Position numbers and translations under genes: made by a program. This document shows, piece after piece, positions 26,569 to 35,659 of a stretch of 64,000 bases of DNA. The notes under the pieces are model-generated. The model was not told the DNA's origin. It was given only the letters and a program-made list of their open reading frames with translations, and searched no databases. The stretch spans positions 1 to 64,000 of the forward strand of contig AGIQ01000010.1 in assembly GCA_000230935.2 (NCBI GenBank). Reading direction: 5' to 3'. The number at the start of each line of letters is the position of its first letter. The first letter of the stretch is position 1. The DNA comes from Mycolicibacterium rhodesiae JS60 (GTDB lineage: Bacteria > Actinomycetota > Actinomycetes > Mycobacteriales > Mycobacteriaceae).

Positions 26569-28679
26569 GCGCCTACTGCGCCTGGCGCTACACCCGTCCC
26601 GGCCTGCGCCGCGCATGGCTGATGGTGCAACTGCTCTGGGGTGGGGCACTGACCGCGCTGGTCACCGCGCCGCACGCCACCGCGGCGGGCTTCACCAACG
26701 CCGTGGGCTGGACCGGGATCACCGACACCACCGGCCAGCCCATCGGCTCGTACTTCATCGGCACTGTCTCGATGCTCGAAGCGGTCAGGGAACAGGGCAG
26801 CGACATGAGCGTGTTGGACCCGTCCTCGTGGGTTCCGGGCCTGGCCGACCGAGTGCAGATCGCACTGACCTACAGCCAACTGGCGACCCTGCTCGGGCTG
26901 TGCTGTGGCTTTCTGGTTGTGGTGGCCGCATTGGGGATCTGGTTCATCAAGTTCGCGTTGGGGTCTGTGTGGCTGGGCTGGTTGGGCGCCCTCGCCGCAC
27001 CGATTGCGGTATCCCTTGCACATTTCGTGCAGACCTACAACGTCTTCCCGCTGGCCATCGTCGTTTGCCTGGCCGTCGGTGGAATCCTCTGCTACTGGCG
27101 GGGTTTCGCCACCGGCGCTGCAGTGATGGTCAGCGCCTATCTCGTGCTGCTGCTGATTTGGGTGTTCTTGCGCGACCCGGTTGATGAGTTGGTGGGCGAT
27201 CACGGCCTGCTCGCGGTTGCGCGGTCGGTGGGATTTGAGTTTTCGCTGGGCGTCGGTAACAACGGGTCGCTGGCCGGCGGCAACGTCGACGCCCAGACCA
27301 CGGCATTGGCGCAATGGATGGCCACGGTGTTGGTGCGCCATCCAGTCCAGATCGCCAACTTCGGCGAGGTGATCGACAACTACTCCGGATGCGCCGAGGC
27401 CTGGAACGCCGCGCTGAATCGCGGCAGCGGGGTCAGTGGGCCGTCGGCGGCGGCGGTCGCGGGCGCAGCCAGCGGCCCGGTGCATGCGATGAGGCAGTGC
27501 GGCCACCCGACGGCTTGGGCGCACGCCCACCAGCTCAGCGGCGAGACGATCGGGCTGATGTTCTTCATGAACTGCATCGTGCTCGCGCTGCTGATGTTGT
27601 TGTGCTACATCGGCTTGGAGGTCATTCGGATCGGGTTCCTGACCTTCTGGCACATTTTGGTGCTGATCCCGGCCGCGGCGGTCGCGGTGGCTCCCGGACC
27701 GCAGCGGCAGTACGCCAAGCGGACCGCGATCAAGCTTCTCGTGCACGCCGTGGAGATGATGTTTGCCACCGCAGGGTTCGGCGTGGTGCTCGTGATCATG
27801 TCCCATGTCACCGGAAACACGTTGCCGGGCATGAACATCGAGCACCCGATCATGAAGATGATCGTGATGTTGCTGATGGCCGCGGCCGCGGTGTTCGGGT
27901 TCCGGGCGATGATGCGCGGCTTCGGCGACCAGGGGCTTCCCGGTCCGATGACGATGGCCAAACGCACCATGCAGATGGGAATGGGACCGATCGGGCAGGC
28001 CGCCGCGATGCGGGCGACCTCCCGCGACCTACGCCGGATGGGCCGCGACGACTCCCGTTGGCCCAGTTCCCAACAGAACAGCGATGCGGGAAGCCGCGGA
28101 CCGCAGGCCGGTCCGGGTCGACGCCCGCACCCGCCAGCACCGTCCGGTGGTGGCGGCGGATCACGCGGGCCAGGTTCCGGGCCGGCACGAACCGCCCACG
28201 CACCAACAGCGACCCCGACCAGCAGTGCTGCCCCTGCCGCCGCGACCAGCACGGCGAGCAGCGCGGGTGCGGCCGGGGCACGGGCGGCGGCAACGGCCCC
28301 GGCCGCGAGCGCTGGCGCCAGCGCAGCAGCGGGCGGGGGTGCCGCTACGGCCGCCGGCACCGCCGGGGCGTCGGTCGCCGCCGGGCCAGCTGCCCCGGTT
28401 GTCGCTGGAGCCGTGGTGGCCTCCAAAGCGGTTGCCAGCCAACGGAACAAGGGCGACGACAGTGCGTCAGGACGCCAGGCATCACCGCCGCCAGCATCCA
28501 CGGCGGCGGGTAGGGGAGCAGGTACAGGTCCTGCGTCATCGAACTCAGGACGGTCGGGTGCCAGCGCGCCCCCAACGGGGCGTGACACCTCACGCAACTC
28601 AGTCTCGGACAAGGGGCGGGGCAGCTCCGATGAGCCGCCCCCGTCTGCCGGGCGCCGCGCGACGCCACCACAAGGTTAG
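26562..28679 (+). CDS. VirB6/TrbL-like polytopic channel protein
   Basis: The 705-residue protein has an N-terminal signal-like helix and about seven or eight transmembrane helices in residues 1-450. A long cytosolic or surface tail (about 500-705) is made almost wholly of Ala, Pro, Gly and Ser. Polytopic proteins of this size next to VirB4 are VirB6/TrbL-type channel components of T4SS. The ATG at 26562 overlaps the VirB4 end. The low-complexity tail is unusual in length and may be disordered or interact with partners. Topology and position support the call; no short motif does. Confidence 0.7.
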   Translation: MLSAYCAWRYTRPGLRRAWLMVQLLWGGALTALVTAPHATAAGFTNAVGWTGITDTTGQPIGSYFIGTVSMLEAVREQGSDMSVLDPSSWVPGLADRVQIALTYSQLATLLGLCCGFLVVVAALGIWFIKFALGSVWLGWLGALAAPIAVSLAHFVQTYNVFPLAIVVCLAVGGILCYWRGFATGAAVMVSAYLVLLLIWVFLRDPVDELVGDHGLLAVARSVGFEFSLGVGNNGSLAGGNVDAQTTALAQWMATVLVRHPVQIANFGEVIDNYSGCAEAWNAALNRGSGVSGPSAAAVAGAASGPVHAMRQCGHPTAWAHAHQLSGETIGLMFFMNCIVLALLMLLCYIGLEVIRIGFLTFWHILVLIPAAAVAVAPGPQRQYAKRTAIKLLVHAVEMMFATAGFGVVLVIMSHVTGNTLPGMNIEHPIMKMIVMLLMAAAAVFGFRAMMRGFGDQGLPGPMTMAKRTMQMGMGPIGQAAAMRATSRDLRRMGRDDSRWPSSQQNSDAGSRGPQAGPGRRPHPPAPSGGGGGSRGPGSGPARTAHAPTATPTSSAAPAAATSTASSAGAAGARAAATAPAASAGASAAAGGGAATAAGTAGASVAAGPAAPVVAGAVVASKAVASQRNKGDDSASGRQASPPPASTAAGRGAGTGPASSNSGRSGASAPPTGRDTSRNSVSDKGRGSSDEPPPSAGRRATPPQG

Positions 28680-28692
28680 AAGGCGAAATCTC

Positions 28693-28743
28693 ATGACAGT
28701 GGTTACCCAGCAAAGCATTCGACTAGGAGGCGATGGGCGATGA
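28693..28743 (+). CDS. 16-codon ORF coupled to the DUF1173-like gene
   Basis: An ATG at 28693, preceded by AGAAGG, opens a 16-residue frame whose TGA overlaps the ATG of the next gene (ATGA, 28740-28743). The next gene's own ribosome site, AGGAGG, lies within it. It may be a leader that couples translation. The encoded peptide has no known role. Confidence 0.4.
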   Translation: MTVVTQQSIRLGGDGR

Positions 28744-29942
28744 CCATGCCGATACCACCTACGTTTGACGTCGCCGGCAGCCTAGTTGACGATGTGCACG
28801 CTGCGACGGCCCAACAGGTATTGAGTCGAGCGAAAGCTGCGCGGCTGCGACCGCTGTGCTTGTGCCAGTCGCCAGGGGTTGAGATGTACATCGCCGCCGC
28901 TGGACACGACCTCATCGTCAAACGGATGCCCGGAACGGCGGGCTGGCATGACCATCGGTGTCGCTCCTGGCTGCCTCCCGGTGAGCTTTCGGGTTACGGA
29001 GCTGTTGCTGAGCGGTCAATCGTCGATAACCCTGCGGACGGCACAACGGCGCTGCGGCTCGGGTTTTCACTGTCGAAGGCCGGGAATCGGGCCGCTCCTG
29101 AGCCTTCCGATTCCCTGTCAAACACGGTCCAGGCAGACGGCAGCAAGCTATCGCTGCGTGCTGTGCTGCACTACCTGTGGGACGAGGCGGAACTGACTAG
29201 TTGGCACGCGGCTTACGCCGGGCACCGTTCCTGGGCGGTCGTCTACCGGCGTCTGCGAGCAGCCGTGGACGGCAAACTCGTCCGCAAGAGCCCACTGGCC
29301 ACGTCGCTGTTCGTGCCCGAGCCTTTTTCGGCCGACCGCAAGACCGAGATCGAGCAACGTCGGATTAGAGCATGGGCGCCGGCGCGGCGTCAGCCAGGGA
29401 AGACCACCAAGTTGTTGATCGGGGTGGGTGAAATCAAGGCAATCGAGCCAGCCGTTCATGGCTTCAAAGTGCAGGTGCGCCACCAGCCGGGGCACCCCTG
29501 GTTCCTTGAGGAGGACCTGTACCGCAAGCTCACCAAGCGGTTCGCCACCGAACTCGAAATGTGGCGCATGGCCGAAGCGGGCGAGGTGCGGCTACTAGCG
29601 ATCTGCACCTTCTCGGTTTCGCGGGCCGGATACGCGAACGTCGAACACCTTTCACTGATGACGACCGATCGCAACTGGCTACCGTTCACCGGCGACGCCG
29701 ACCGCACCCTGCTCAATACCGCCATCGACGAGGACCGATCGTTCCGAAAAGTGCTGTCGTATAACGGCGGCACGGTAGCGATGGCGTCCCTGATTTTCAC
29801 CGACACCACTCCCGCGATAGCCGCATTCATCGACCGTCCTGCCGGACAAGCCGATGGTGATACGGCGGCGATAGCCGGACTGCCGGTGTGGAACTGGCGT
29901 ACCGACGAAGACATGCCGGATCTGCCCTCACCAACGTCCTGA
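28740..29942 (+). CDS. DUF1173-like plasmid protein
   Basis: The 400-residue soluble protein has a Cys/His-rich N-terminus (CLC at about residues 40-42, then H and C spaced as CxC...HxxxC near 77-81) that looks like a metal-binding motif. A conserved alpha/beta body with a KLTKRF stretch follows. Size and this pattern fit DUF1173 proteins, found on conjugative plasmids of actinobacteria and proteobacteria and of unknown function. It opens a run of overlapping cytosolic genes downstream of the channel genes. The family call is from recall of the pattern and is moderate. Confidence 0.5.
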   Translation: MTMPIPPTFDVAGSLVDDVHAATAQQVLSRAKAARLRPLCLCQSPGVEMYIAAAGHDLIVKRMPGTAGWHDHRCRSWLPPGELSGYGAVAERSIVDNPADGTTALRLGFSLSKAGNRAAPEPSDSLSNTVQADGSKLSLRAVLHYLWDEAELTSWHAAYAGHRSWAVVYRRLRAAVDGKLVRKSPLATSLFVPEPFSADRKTEIEQRRIRAWAPARRQPGKTTKLLIGVGEIKAIEPAVHGFKVQVRHQPGHPWFLEEDLYRKLTKRFATELEMWRMAEAGEVRLLAICTFSVSRAGYANVEHLSLMTTDRNWLPFTGDADRTLLNTAIDEDRSFRKVLSYNGGTVAMASLIFTDTTPAIAAFIDRPAGQADGDTAAIAGLPVWNWRTDEDMPDLPSPTS

Positions 29943-29973
29943 GACACCGCAGCTAGACAGAGAGGGGACCACC

Positions 29974-30645
29974 GTGACGCACACCGCGCAACTGATCGAC
30001 GGCGACTGCCGCGCTGCGACGGGCGAATCGAACCGTCTCACGGATCGCCTTTACTGGGCGATGTCGAGGCTGGTCAATCACGGATGGCTGGTCGAACAGT
30101 TCGGCCCAGACGGATGGTCTGTCCGCGATGAGCGGGGCCGACTGCACACAGTGCGAGCCGAGCGTGACGGCGGTGGCAGACAACCCGTCCTGGAGGTCCA
30201 CGTCGGCGGGCTGTTGGCCGAGCTGGTCAACCTGCCGCCCGACGACCGTGCCGCCGTCCTTCGTCAGGTCGATGCGAGCCTGCGGCTGCACATGCCCGCT
30301 GGCAGAGCGCACCCCGACGATGCGATCCAGCCCTGGCATCTGCCGTCGGTGGTGGGTGAGCAGCCCTGCGCCGAGGTGCGGCGGGCGTACTGGTCGGCGG
30401 TGACCCTGACCGACGATTACGGATGGCAGATCACCGATGTCCACGCCGAGGGCTTTGACGCCGTCACGCCCGGCGCTACCAGCCCGACGGCGTTTCGCCG
30501 GCGGCGGGGCATGGGGACGACCGCGGACACACTGGCGCATCTGCTGACTGTGATGAGCGGACACGTCGCCCAACTGGCTGCTCTGATCTCGGCGCATCAG
30601 GCTACGACGCGCACGATCCGCCTGCCGCTCGGGGGACCGCGATGA
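29974..30645 (+). CDS. Conserved hypothetical protein of the transfer operon
   Basis: This 223-residue soluble protein starts at GTG 29974, with GAGAGGGG upstream. Its stop overlaps the next start as ATGA (30642-30645). No catalytic motif or membrane segment is seen. The N-terminal half has alternating strands and helices around a WLVEQFG segment, and the C-terminus is helical. I do not recognise a family. Its place in a tightly coupled run from 28740 to 33359 suggests a role alongside its neighbours. Confidence 0.6.
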   Translation: MTHTAQLIDGDCRAATGESNRLTDRLYWAMSRLVNHGWLVEQFGPDGWSVRDERGRLHTVRAERDGGGRQPVLEVHVGGLLAELVNLPPDDRAAVLRQVDASLRLHMPAGRAHPDDAIQPWHLPSVVGEQPCAEVRRAYWSAVTLTDDYGWQITDVHAEGFDAVTPGATSPTAFRRRRGMGTTADTLAHLLTVMSGHVAQLAALISAHQATTRTIRLPLGGPR

Positions 30646-31436
30646 CCATCATGAACATGGCGCGCGGGCCGATCAGTCTGGCCTGCGATGACAGCCCCTG
30701 GGCTGAGGACCACGCTGCGACGTTTCGCCAGATCGCCCGCGCCCTCGACGCTGGCGACTTGTTGGCCGGGACGGGGCAGGACCACCACCGCACCGCCGGG
30801 CAGCGCTGGGCTGCCGCCGTGCACTTTGCGGTGCGTCTGGCCGGTCGCAGCGAGGAATTGCTGACCCTTCGTGACCGCTGCGGGGGTCACGGCCCCGGAT
30901 GCTCCTGCGGGATGGCTGATTCCGGCGGCATCGGCAACGTGCTCTGTGATTACGCACAGGCCCCCGAGGACCCGGTGGGTCAGCCGGGTCATGCGATGGG
31001 GTTGACGCTGCGCCGACCGTGGGCGTCGATGCTGATGGTCCCCCCGCCGGCCGGCGGCAAGAACGTCGAGAACCGCACCGACACCACCTCCTACCGAGGC
31101 CCGGTTCTGATCTACGCAGGGGCTCGCCTCGATCACGCCGGGGTCGAGCTGGGAGGGCGACACGGCTTGCAGTGTATGGACTTCCACGCCTCCCAGCAGG
31201 GCTGGCTGGGCGCCGCGGTGCTCGTTGACGTTCACCGAGCCCGTGGCTGCTGCGCCCCGTGGGGCAACACCCGCAAGACCCGGCAGTTGTATCACTGGGT
31301 GTTCGAATCACCGGTCCGGTTGGCCCGCCGGCCGTGGCGCGGTGGGGCACGCGGGTTCGTTGGCCTGCAACAGGTTTCCTGGTCGGCACTGATCAATCCG
31401 AAGGTGTATCGCAGCACACGAGAGGGGAAGGTGTGA
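30642..31436 (+). CDS. ASCH-domain protein
   Basis: The C-terminal half of this 264-residue protein begins LTLRRPWASMLMV (about residue 120) followed by KNVENRT and a strand-rich section. This matches ASCH/PUA-like domains, which bind RNA or modified nucleotides and are common in phage genomes. The N-terminal half is helical and contains a small cysteine cluster, CGGHGPGCSCG (about 84-94). The start ATG overlaps the previous stop. The stop overlaps the next ATG as TGATG. The biological role in transfer or counter-defence is unknown. Confidence 0.6.
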   Translation: MTIMNMARGPISLACDDSPWAEDHAATFRQIARALDAGDLLAGTGQDHHRTAGQRWAAAVHFAVRLAGRSEELLTLRDRCGGHGPGCSCGMADSGGIGNVLCDYAQAPEDPVGQPGHAMGLTLRRPWASMLMVPPPAGGKNVENRTDTTSYRGPVLIYAGARLDHAGVELGGRHGLQCMDFHASQQGWLGAAVLVDVHRARGCCAPWGNTRKTRQLYHWVFESPVRLARRPWRGGARGFVGLQQVSWSALINPKVYRSTREGKV

Positions 31437-32212
31437 TGGACGACGACCACGACTACGGCTGCGACCGTGGCGGGCCGCTGCGCACCGAGGCCGACCGCTT
31501 ACTGCAGGCCAAGTACCACCAGAAGGAACGCGACCGAAACAAACGGGACATGTTGAGCCGGATCGTAGACGTACTCGATGACGTTGCCCCGCAACACCGT
31601 CCCCGGCCACACCACTTGGCTGATGTCGCCAGCTTCTACGGTGTGCACCCTCGGGCGGTACTGACTGTGCTGCGCCGACACCGTGAGGAGTTCGAATCCG
31701 ACGGCTGGCGCCAAAGCGATCCGCATCGGCGCCGCTTCGACTACTGGCCCGACGAGGCGGTGGTGCGTGCGGGGCTGCTGCTGGATCGGTCTACTGTTGC
31801 CGACCAACTACGCCACCTGCTGGGGCAGGGGACGGTGCCGCTGGTGTACTCGCTCAGCGATGCGCGGATCAACCAGTGCCACCGGCTGTACCGCAAAGCC
31901 TTGGGGGTCGTGGGGGATGTTCATGATCGGAGCCCTGACGAGCTGTGGCACAGCCTGCAGCAGACCGACCGCTACGAACTCATGGCACTGGTGGTCGCGC
32001 TCGCGGCGCTCATCGACGACGAGAAGCCCAGCCCGGGAGGGTGGCTGCGACGGCTGAGCACCCCCACCGGCAAGCGTAAGGACGGCAGCATTCGGCGTGG
32101 TCTTGCACTGCTGATTCCGATGCGGCAGAACACCGACGAACGACGTCAGCCCCGACCCGGAGTAGCACTGGACTGTGCTGAGGCCGCCGTCGACAGTGCC
32201 GTCGCCCAATGA
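31436..32212 (+). CDS. Hypothetical protein with possible helix-turn-helix
   Basis: The 258-residue product starts at the ATG inside TGATG (31434-31438), coupled to the ASCH gene. A charged helical N-terminus (residues 18-50) leads to a segment around LADVASFYGVHPRAVLTVLRRH (about 61-82) that has the spacing of a helix-turn-helix. The remainder is helical. No enzyme motif is seen. DNA binding is a guess from that segment. The stop overlaps the next start (ATGA). Confidence 0.5.
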   Translation: MDDDHDYGCDRGGPLRTEADRLLQAKYHQKERDRNKRDMLSRIVDVLDDVAPQHRPRPHHLADVASFYGVHPRAVLTVLRRHREEFESDGWRQSDPHRRRFDYWPDEAVVRAGLLLDRSTVADQLRHLLGQGTVPLVYSLSDARINQCHRLYRKALGVVGDVHDRSPDELWHSLQQTDRYELMALVVALAALIDDEKPSPGGWLRRLSTPTGKRKDGSIRRGLALLIPMRQNTDERRQPRPGVALDCAEAAVDSAVAQ

Positions 32213-33021
32213 GAGCAGACACCGCAGTGGTCTCCCCGCTGGCCGAACGGAGCGCGGGCGCTCAGGAGGCCGGCGCCCGGATCGCCGGGATGCTGCCCAC
32301 CCACACCCACTACGTGCAGCTGCAGTCGGGGGGATTGGAGGTGCTGCTGCACAAACCCCCCAGCCCTGCCGAAACCATCAACGACACCAGCCTGGACATC
32401 GTGACGTTTTGGAGGGTGTTGCGCGACCGCCCCGACGATCTGCGGCGCGCGTGCGCATTGACCCCGGTCAGCCGCATCGAGTTCGACACCGCCCGCGGTA
32501 GCGGTTCCCACCTTGGCATCGACGACCTTGAGAAAGCCCGCCGGGTGTGGGTGCGGCTGAGCCAAAGCGCCGACGGGTCTGCACGATTGCGCCCACAATG
32601 GCGAGGGATACGACGCGGTCGACAGCACACTGACATCGAGGCGCTGGCGCAGCGCATGAGGGAAGTCACGTTGGAATGCCTGCCTGCGGTCAAGGTCGTT
32701 GAAGCACTCGGCGGCCACCGCGGTGTGTGCTTCTACGCCGATCTGCGGGCGAACCTGTACGACGCCCAAGGCGCCGACCCCGGTGCGGCCTTTCGCCCCG
32801 GACCCGACGTTCTGCTGTCGGCGCTGTCCAAAACCAAAGCGGCAGCGGTGGTCCGAGTGGACCACACCGAAGTCGAGATGACGGCACCGCCCGGCTGGGC
32901 ACAGGCCGCGCTGACCGTCCAGTCCGGGCATCCGGTGCTGCTGTGGTCGAACCGGCCGCCACCGATCCAGCAGCCGCTGTTCGACGTCGCGGCCGCCACG
33001 GTTGGCAAGGAGACGTCGTGA
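32209..33021 (+). CDS. Catalytically dead Dam-like (D12 class) methyltransferase homologue
   Basis: This 270-residue protein follows the plan of phage-type D12 adenine methyltransferases nearly end to end: LLP/MLPTHTHYV at about 28-36, FWRVLRDRP (67-75), LTPVSR (84-89), DLEKARRVWVRL (106-117), VTLECLPA (153-160) and LLWSNRPP (244-251). The SAM-binding motif I, usually E-P-F-A-G-S, reads QLQSGG here. The catalytic DPPY position reads ADLR. It should therefore not methylate DNA. The retained DNA-facing parts could let it bind target sites or pair with an active enzyme; this is inference. It is coupled on both sides (ATGA, GTGA), arguing that it is kept as a gene and not a wreck. Confidence 0.65.
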   Translation: MRADTAVVSPLAERSAGAQEAGARIAGMLPTHTHYVQLQSGGLEVLLHKPPSPAETINDTSLDIVTFWRVLRDRPDDLRRACALTPVSRIEFDTARGSGSHLGIDDLEKARRVWVRLSQSADGSARLRPQWRGIRRGRQHTDIEALAQRMREVTLECLPAVKVVEALGGHRGVCFYADLRANLYDAQGADPGAAFRPGPDVLLSALSKTKAAAVVRVDHTEVEMTAPPGWAQAALTVQSGHPVLLWSNRPPPIQQPLFDVAAATVGKETS

Positions 33022-33359
33022 CGCGGGCCGAGACCTACCAACTGCGGGCTCAGCTGCTCGAACTGCTGCGGGAGGCTGGCCAACCGATCAGCAGCGCGAC
33101 GCTGGCCAGAATGCTGCCGTGGCACACCGAGCGATTGGACCTCGGCTGCGAACTGGTCTGCCTGGCCCCACGCCGCACAAGAACGTTGGAAGTGGTTGAG
33201 TGCCACGGCAACTGGCACGTTGTGCGTCGCCCGCGCTCCTCCCAGGACTCCGGAGCAGGCATCTACCGCCATCTGAGAAGCCTCGCCGGCGAGGGCGTGG
33301 TGCGAGCCATCAGCCTGGGGCCACGTCGGGTGGAGTGGGAGTACATCCGACCTCGGTAA
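33018..33359 (+). CDS. Small winged-helix-like protein
   Basis: The 113-residue product starts at GTG 33018, overlapping the previous stop as GTGA. Helices at about residues 5-20, 24-35 and 84-95 with a strand pair after the last resemble a winged-helix fold (LLELLREAGQPISSATLARML, then IYRHLRSLAGEGVVRAISLG). It may be a transcription factor or a DNA-binding component of the operon. It is the last gene before a hairpin at 33382. Confidence 0.5.
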   Translation: MTRAETYQLRAQLLELLREAGQPISSATLARMLPWHTERLDLGCELVCLAPRRTRTLEVVECHGNWHVVRRPRSSQDSGAGIYRHLRSLAGEGVVRAISLGPRRVEWEYIRPR

Positions 33360-33381
33360 GGTACTCCGAATCGGAATCGAG

Positions 33382-33404
33382 ACCCCGGGTTTAAGCCTGG
33401 GGGT
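33382..33404 (+). terminator. Possible terminator after the transfer operon
   Basis: ACCCC at 33382-33386 pairs with GGGGT at 33400-33404 around an inner GG/CC pair and an A/T-rich loop (TTTAAG), 22 bases after the stop at 33359. The stem is interrupted by a mismatch and there is no T-run, so support is moderate. Confidence 0.35.
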
Positions 33405-33506
33405 GGGCGCGTCGAGTTGCCTTCGACTTGTAGGACACATTGTGTGTTGCGTGTGTGTGTGCATGGTGCGTGACGTGCAGCAGCAACTCACGGCGTAGGT
33501 GCCACT

Positions 33507-33671
33507 ATGAAATGTTGCATCGCCTGCGGCGGCGAGCTCGAAGGGGAGGCGAAGTTGGGCAGGATTTTGTCGGGCCGGTCTGCTTCAGTGGTTGTCGTGG
33601 TGGGAGAACAACAGCGTGAGCGAGAAGAGACGGGGGCGGGTCGACGGGGGCCGCGCGGCGCGCTGCCGTGA
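33507..33671 (+). CDS. Tiny CxxC protein upstream of a zinc-ribbon gene
   Basis: A 54-codon frame begins MKCCIACGGEL, a CxxC knuckle typical of zinc ribbons, and ends in a basic tail. Its TGA overlaps the GTG start of the next gene (33668-33671). The coupling and the knuckle argue for a real gene. There is no strong ribosome site, and the second half is low complexity, so it could also be a decayed gene end. Confidence 0.4.
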   Translation: MKCCIACGGELEGEAKLGRILSGRSASVVVVVGEQQREREETGAGRRGPRGALP

Positions 33672-34393
33672 GCACGTTCGTCAAGTGGTCGCGCGACGTC
33701 GCGGACTTCCTCGGCCGCGACGCGATCATGACGGTGAGCCGTACGTCGAAGGACTACAACTGTTTCAGCTGTGGTCAACCGGGAAAGGCGACGCGGGAGC
33801 GCACCAACGTCGTCGTGGTGACCGGCGACGGACCGCCGGTGATCAAGTTTGCCCACGGCCGTTGCATGCAGTCGCAGGTCATTTCGACGACCCTGCCGAT
33901 TTCCGCGCGCACCGACTGGGAGCGCGGCGAGGACGTCACCAGCCTGCAGCTGTTGTGGCCGACTCCCTCCGGCTATAGCGCGGGGCTGGTGATCGACCGC
34001 TCTAGCGGTGTGACTGCTTTGCACCGTACCGGTGACGTCGAAGACCTCTGGACACAGCTGCTTCTTGAGCAGGGCTTCGACCTCCTGTTGGAAACGGGCC
34101 AGCCCTGCCCTGTCGTGAATACGTGCGCGATCGAACTCGACACCGCCGGCCGGGGCCGGGTACTGCTCAACGACAAGGCCCATCCTGGCCAACAGTTGGT
34201 GCTGCTCGACCATCTGCCCGACAACTTGCCCGACTGGACACAGGCGGCCTTCGATGTCGGTGCGGTGTGGATCTTCGCGGGCGACGTCGGCCTCCAGGAC
34301 GACGCGTCGCAGGGCGCGGCGGCACTATTGGCGGAAGCGATCAGCAAAGGAAACCTCGTCGGCGCGACCGTTCCGGTGGTGCACGCGTCATGA
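33668..34393 (+). CDS. Hypothetical protein with zinc-ribbon
   Basis: The 241-residue product has an N-terminal CxxC...HxxC set (CFSC at about residues 36-39 and HGRC at about 64-67), likely to bind zinc. A mixed alpha/beta body follows. It has no membrane segment. The start GTG overlaps the stop of the tiny CxxC frame. It lies just before the convergent restriction-modification genes. Family not recognised; a nucleic-acid-binding or regulatory role is only suggested by the ribbon. Confidence 0.55.
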   Translation: MSTFVKWSRDVADFLGRDAIMTVSRTSKDYNCFSCGQPGKATRERTNVVVVTGDGPPVIKFAHGRCMQSQVISTTLPISARTDWERGEDVTSLQLLWPTPSGYSAGLVIDRSSGVTALHRTGDVEDLWTQLLLEQGFDLLLETGQPCPVVNTCAIELDTAGRGRVLLNDKAHPGQQLVLLDHLPDNLPDWTQAAFDVGAVWIFAGDVGLQDDASQGAAALLAEAISKGNLVGATVPVVHAS

Positions 34394-34546
34394 GTTCGGG
34401 TGGGACACACACCGAACAACGATGTTCGAGGGTCAGACGGTGTCACGACCAAGAGTAGGTAGCGCGGTGGCCGTGCCTTTAAGTGTGGGGTCAGCGCGTC
34501 CATGCCGGTAAGACACCCCTAGCCAGTTGCGCCGATACACGGGGAG

Positions 34547-35659
34547 CTATTCGGGTGTGACCAAACCGCGCAGCGTCGGAAACGGCGAAACGTCCAACAT
34601 CTCGGGCAGTGTCTCCAGCGTGAACACGCGCCCATCCGTGTCGCGCAGCACCGGCCCCAGGGTGTCGTTAACGCGATTCCAGCCGATCCCGCTCAGCAGC
34701 GCGAACACCGGCACGCCGCCCAACCGCGTACCCTCGGCGCGCAACCGCTGAAACCGCGCGGCCTTGTCGCGGGCCGTGCCGCCGTCGTTGGCCCCTTTGC
34801 ACTCGATCACGGCCTTGAGTGAGTCGGACTTGTCGAACACTACGAAGTCAGGCGCGGGTCTGACGGTGAGCTGGAATCGCGCCTCAATGTCGCCTTGGTT
34901 GTGACTGCCGGTGCGGATGTAGGGCACCCCGACGTCCCGCAACAGTGCCTCGTTGGCGTCCTCCAGCAGATCACCGCGCAGCGTTGATGTTGCGTCCAGC
35001 ACTTGCCGGAACATGCCGCCGTAGTGACGCTGATGCAGCAGACGTTGATACGGCACGCCGTCAGTCGCCAGGCCGTGAACGCTCGCCCAACCGTCGCGAG
35101 TGTCGAACTTGTCTTGCTTGCTGTGCAGTCCGGGCGGCGGTTCGGCGAACAGTTCGCGGCGCACCAGCGCGTCAATAGTCGCGGCAACGACCGTCGCCTG
35201 TTCTGCTGTCAACGGGGTGCCGCTGCGCTCGGCAGAGTCCACCTTGCCGCCCGCAATCGCGGCAGCAGGCATGTCGAGTCGCGCCGCGATGATGGCCGCT
35301 GCTTCGGCGAACTCGTTGCGCACGAGCCCGGTAATCGTGCGCAACACGAGCAGCGTGCGCGCGTCGGCCAGCAGCACGCCGCGGAGCTCGTCCGCGCTCA
35401 CCTTGGTGAATCCGTCCGTGGCGGCCACCGTCGCGACATAGACCTCATCGAAGTACGAATCGTCGTAGAAGGGCGCGTCATGGACGTAAGCGAAGTCCGG
35501 CGTTAGGTGCGGCACGTATAGAGCGCGCGCAATATCGGCGTAGATGCGCTGATGCTCTTGGGTGCCGTGCCGCTCGGGAATGCGCCGAATTTCGTTGACG
35601 CGCTTGTCCCACGTGTCGGCAGCAGCGACCGCCGCAACCGTGTCGTCTATCGCGGTCAC
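34547..35659 (-). CDS. Type II restriction endonuclease, PD-(D/E)xK type
   Basis: This 370-residue protein is translated from a GTG that overlaps the stop of the methyltransferase gene (GTGA). Near residue 276 it has PDFVVFDKSDSLKAVIECK, a clear PD...ExK catalytic signature with a hydrophobic strand between. The remainder is helical. A nuclease of this type coupled to a SPPY-type methyltransferase makes a complete type II restriction-modification system. It would make plasmid loss costly to the host and protect against other DNA. The recognition sequence cannot be read from the protein. Confidence 0.85.
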   Translation of the reverse strand: MTAIDDTVAAVAAADTWDKRVNEIRRIPERHGTQEHQRIYADIARALYVPHLTPDFAYVHDAPFYDDSYFDEVYVATVAATDGFTKVSADELRGVLLADARTLLVLRTITGLVRNEFAEAAAIIAARLDMPAAAIAGGKVDSAERSGTPLTAEQATVVAATIDALVRRELFAEPPPGLHSKQDKFDTRDGWASVHGLATDGVPYQRLLHQRHYGGMFRQVLDATSTLRGDLLEDANEALLRDVGVPYIRTGSHNQGDIEARFQLTVRPAPDFVVFDKSDSLKAVIECKGANDGGTARDKAARFQRLRAEGTRLGGVPVFALLSGIGWNRVNDTLGPVLRDTDGRVFTLETLPEMLDVSPFPTLRGLVTPE

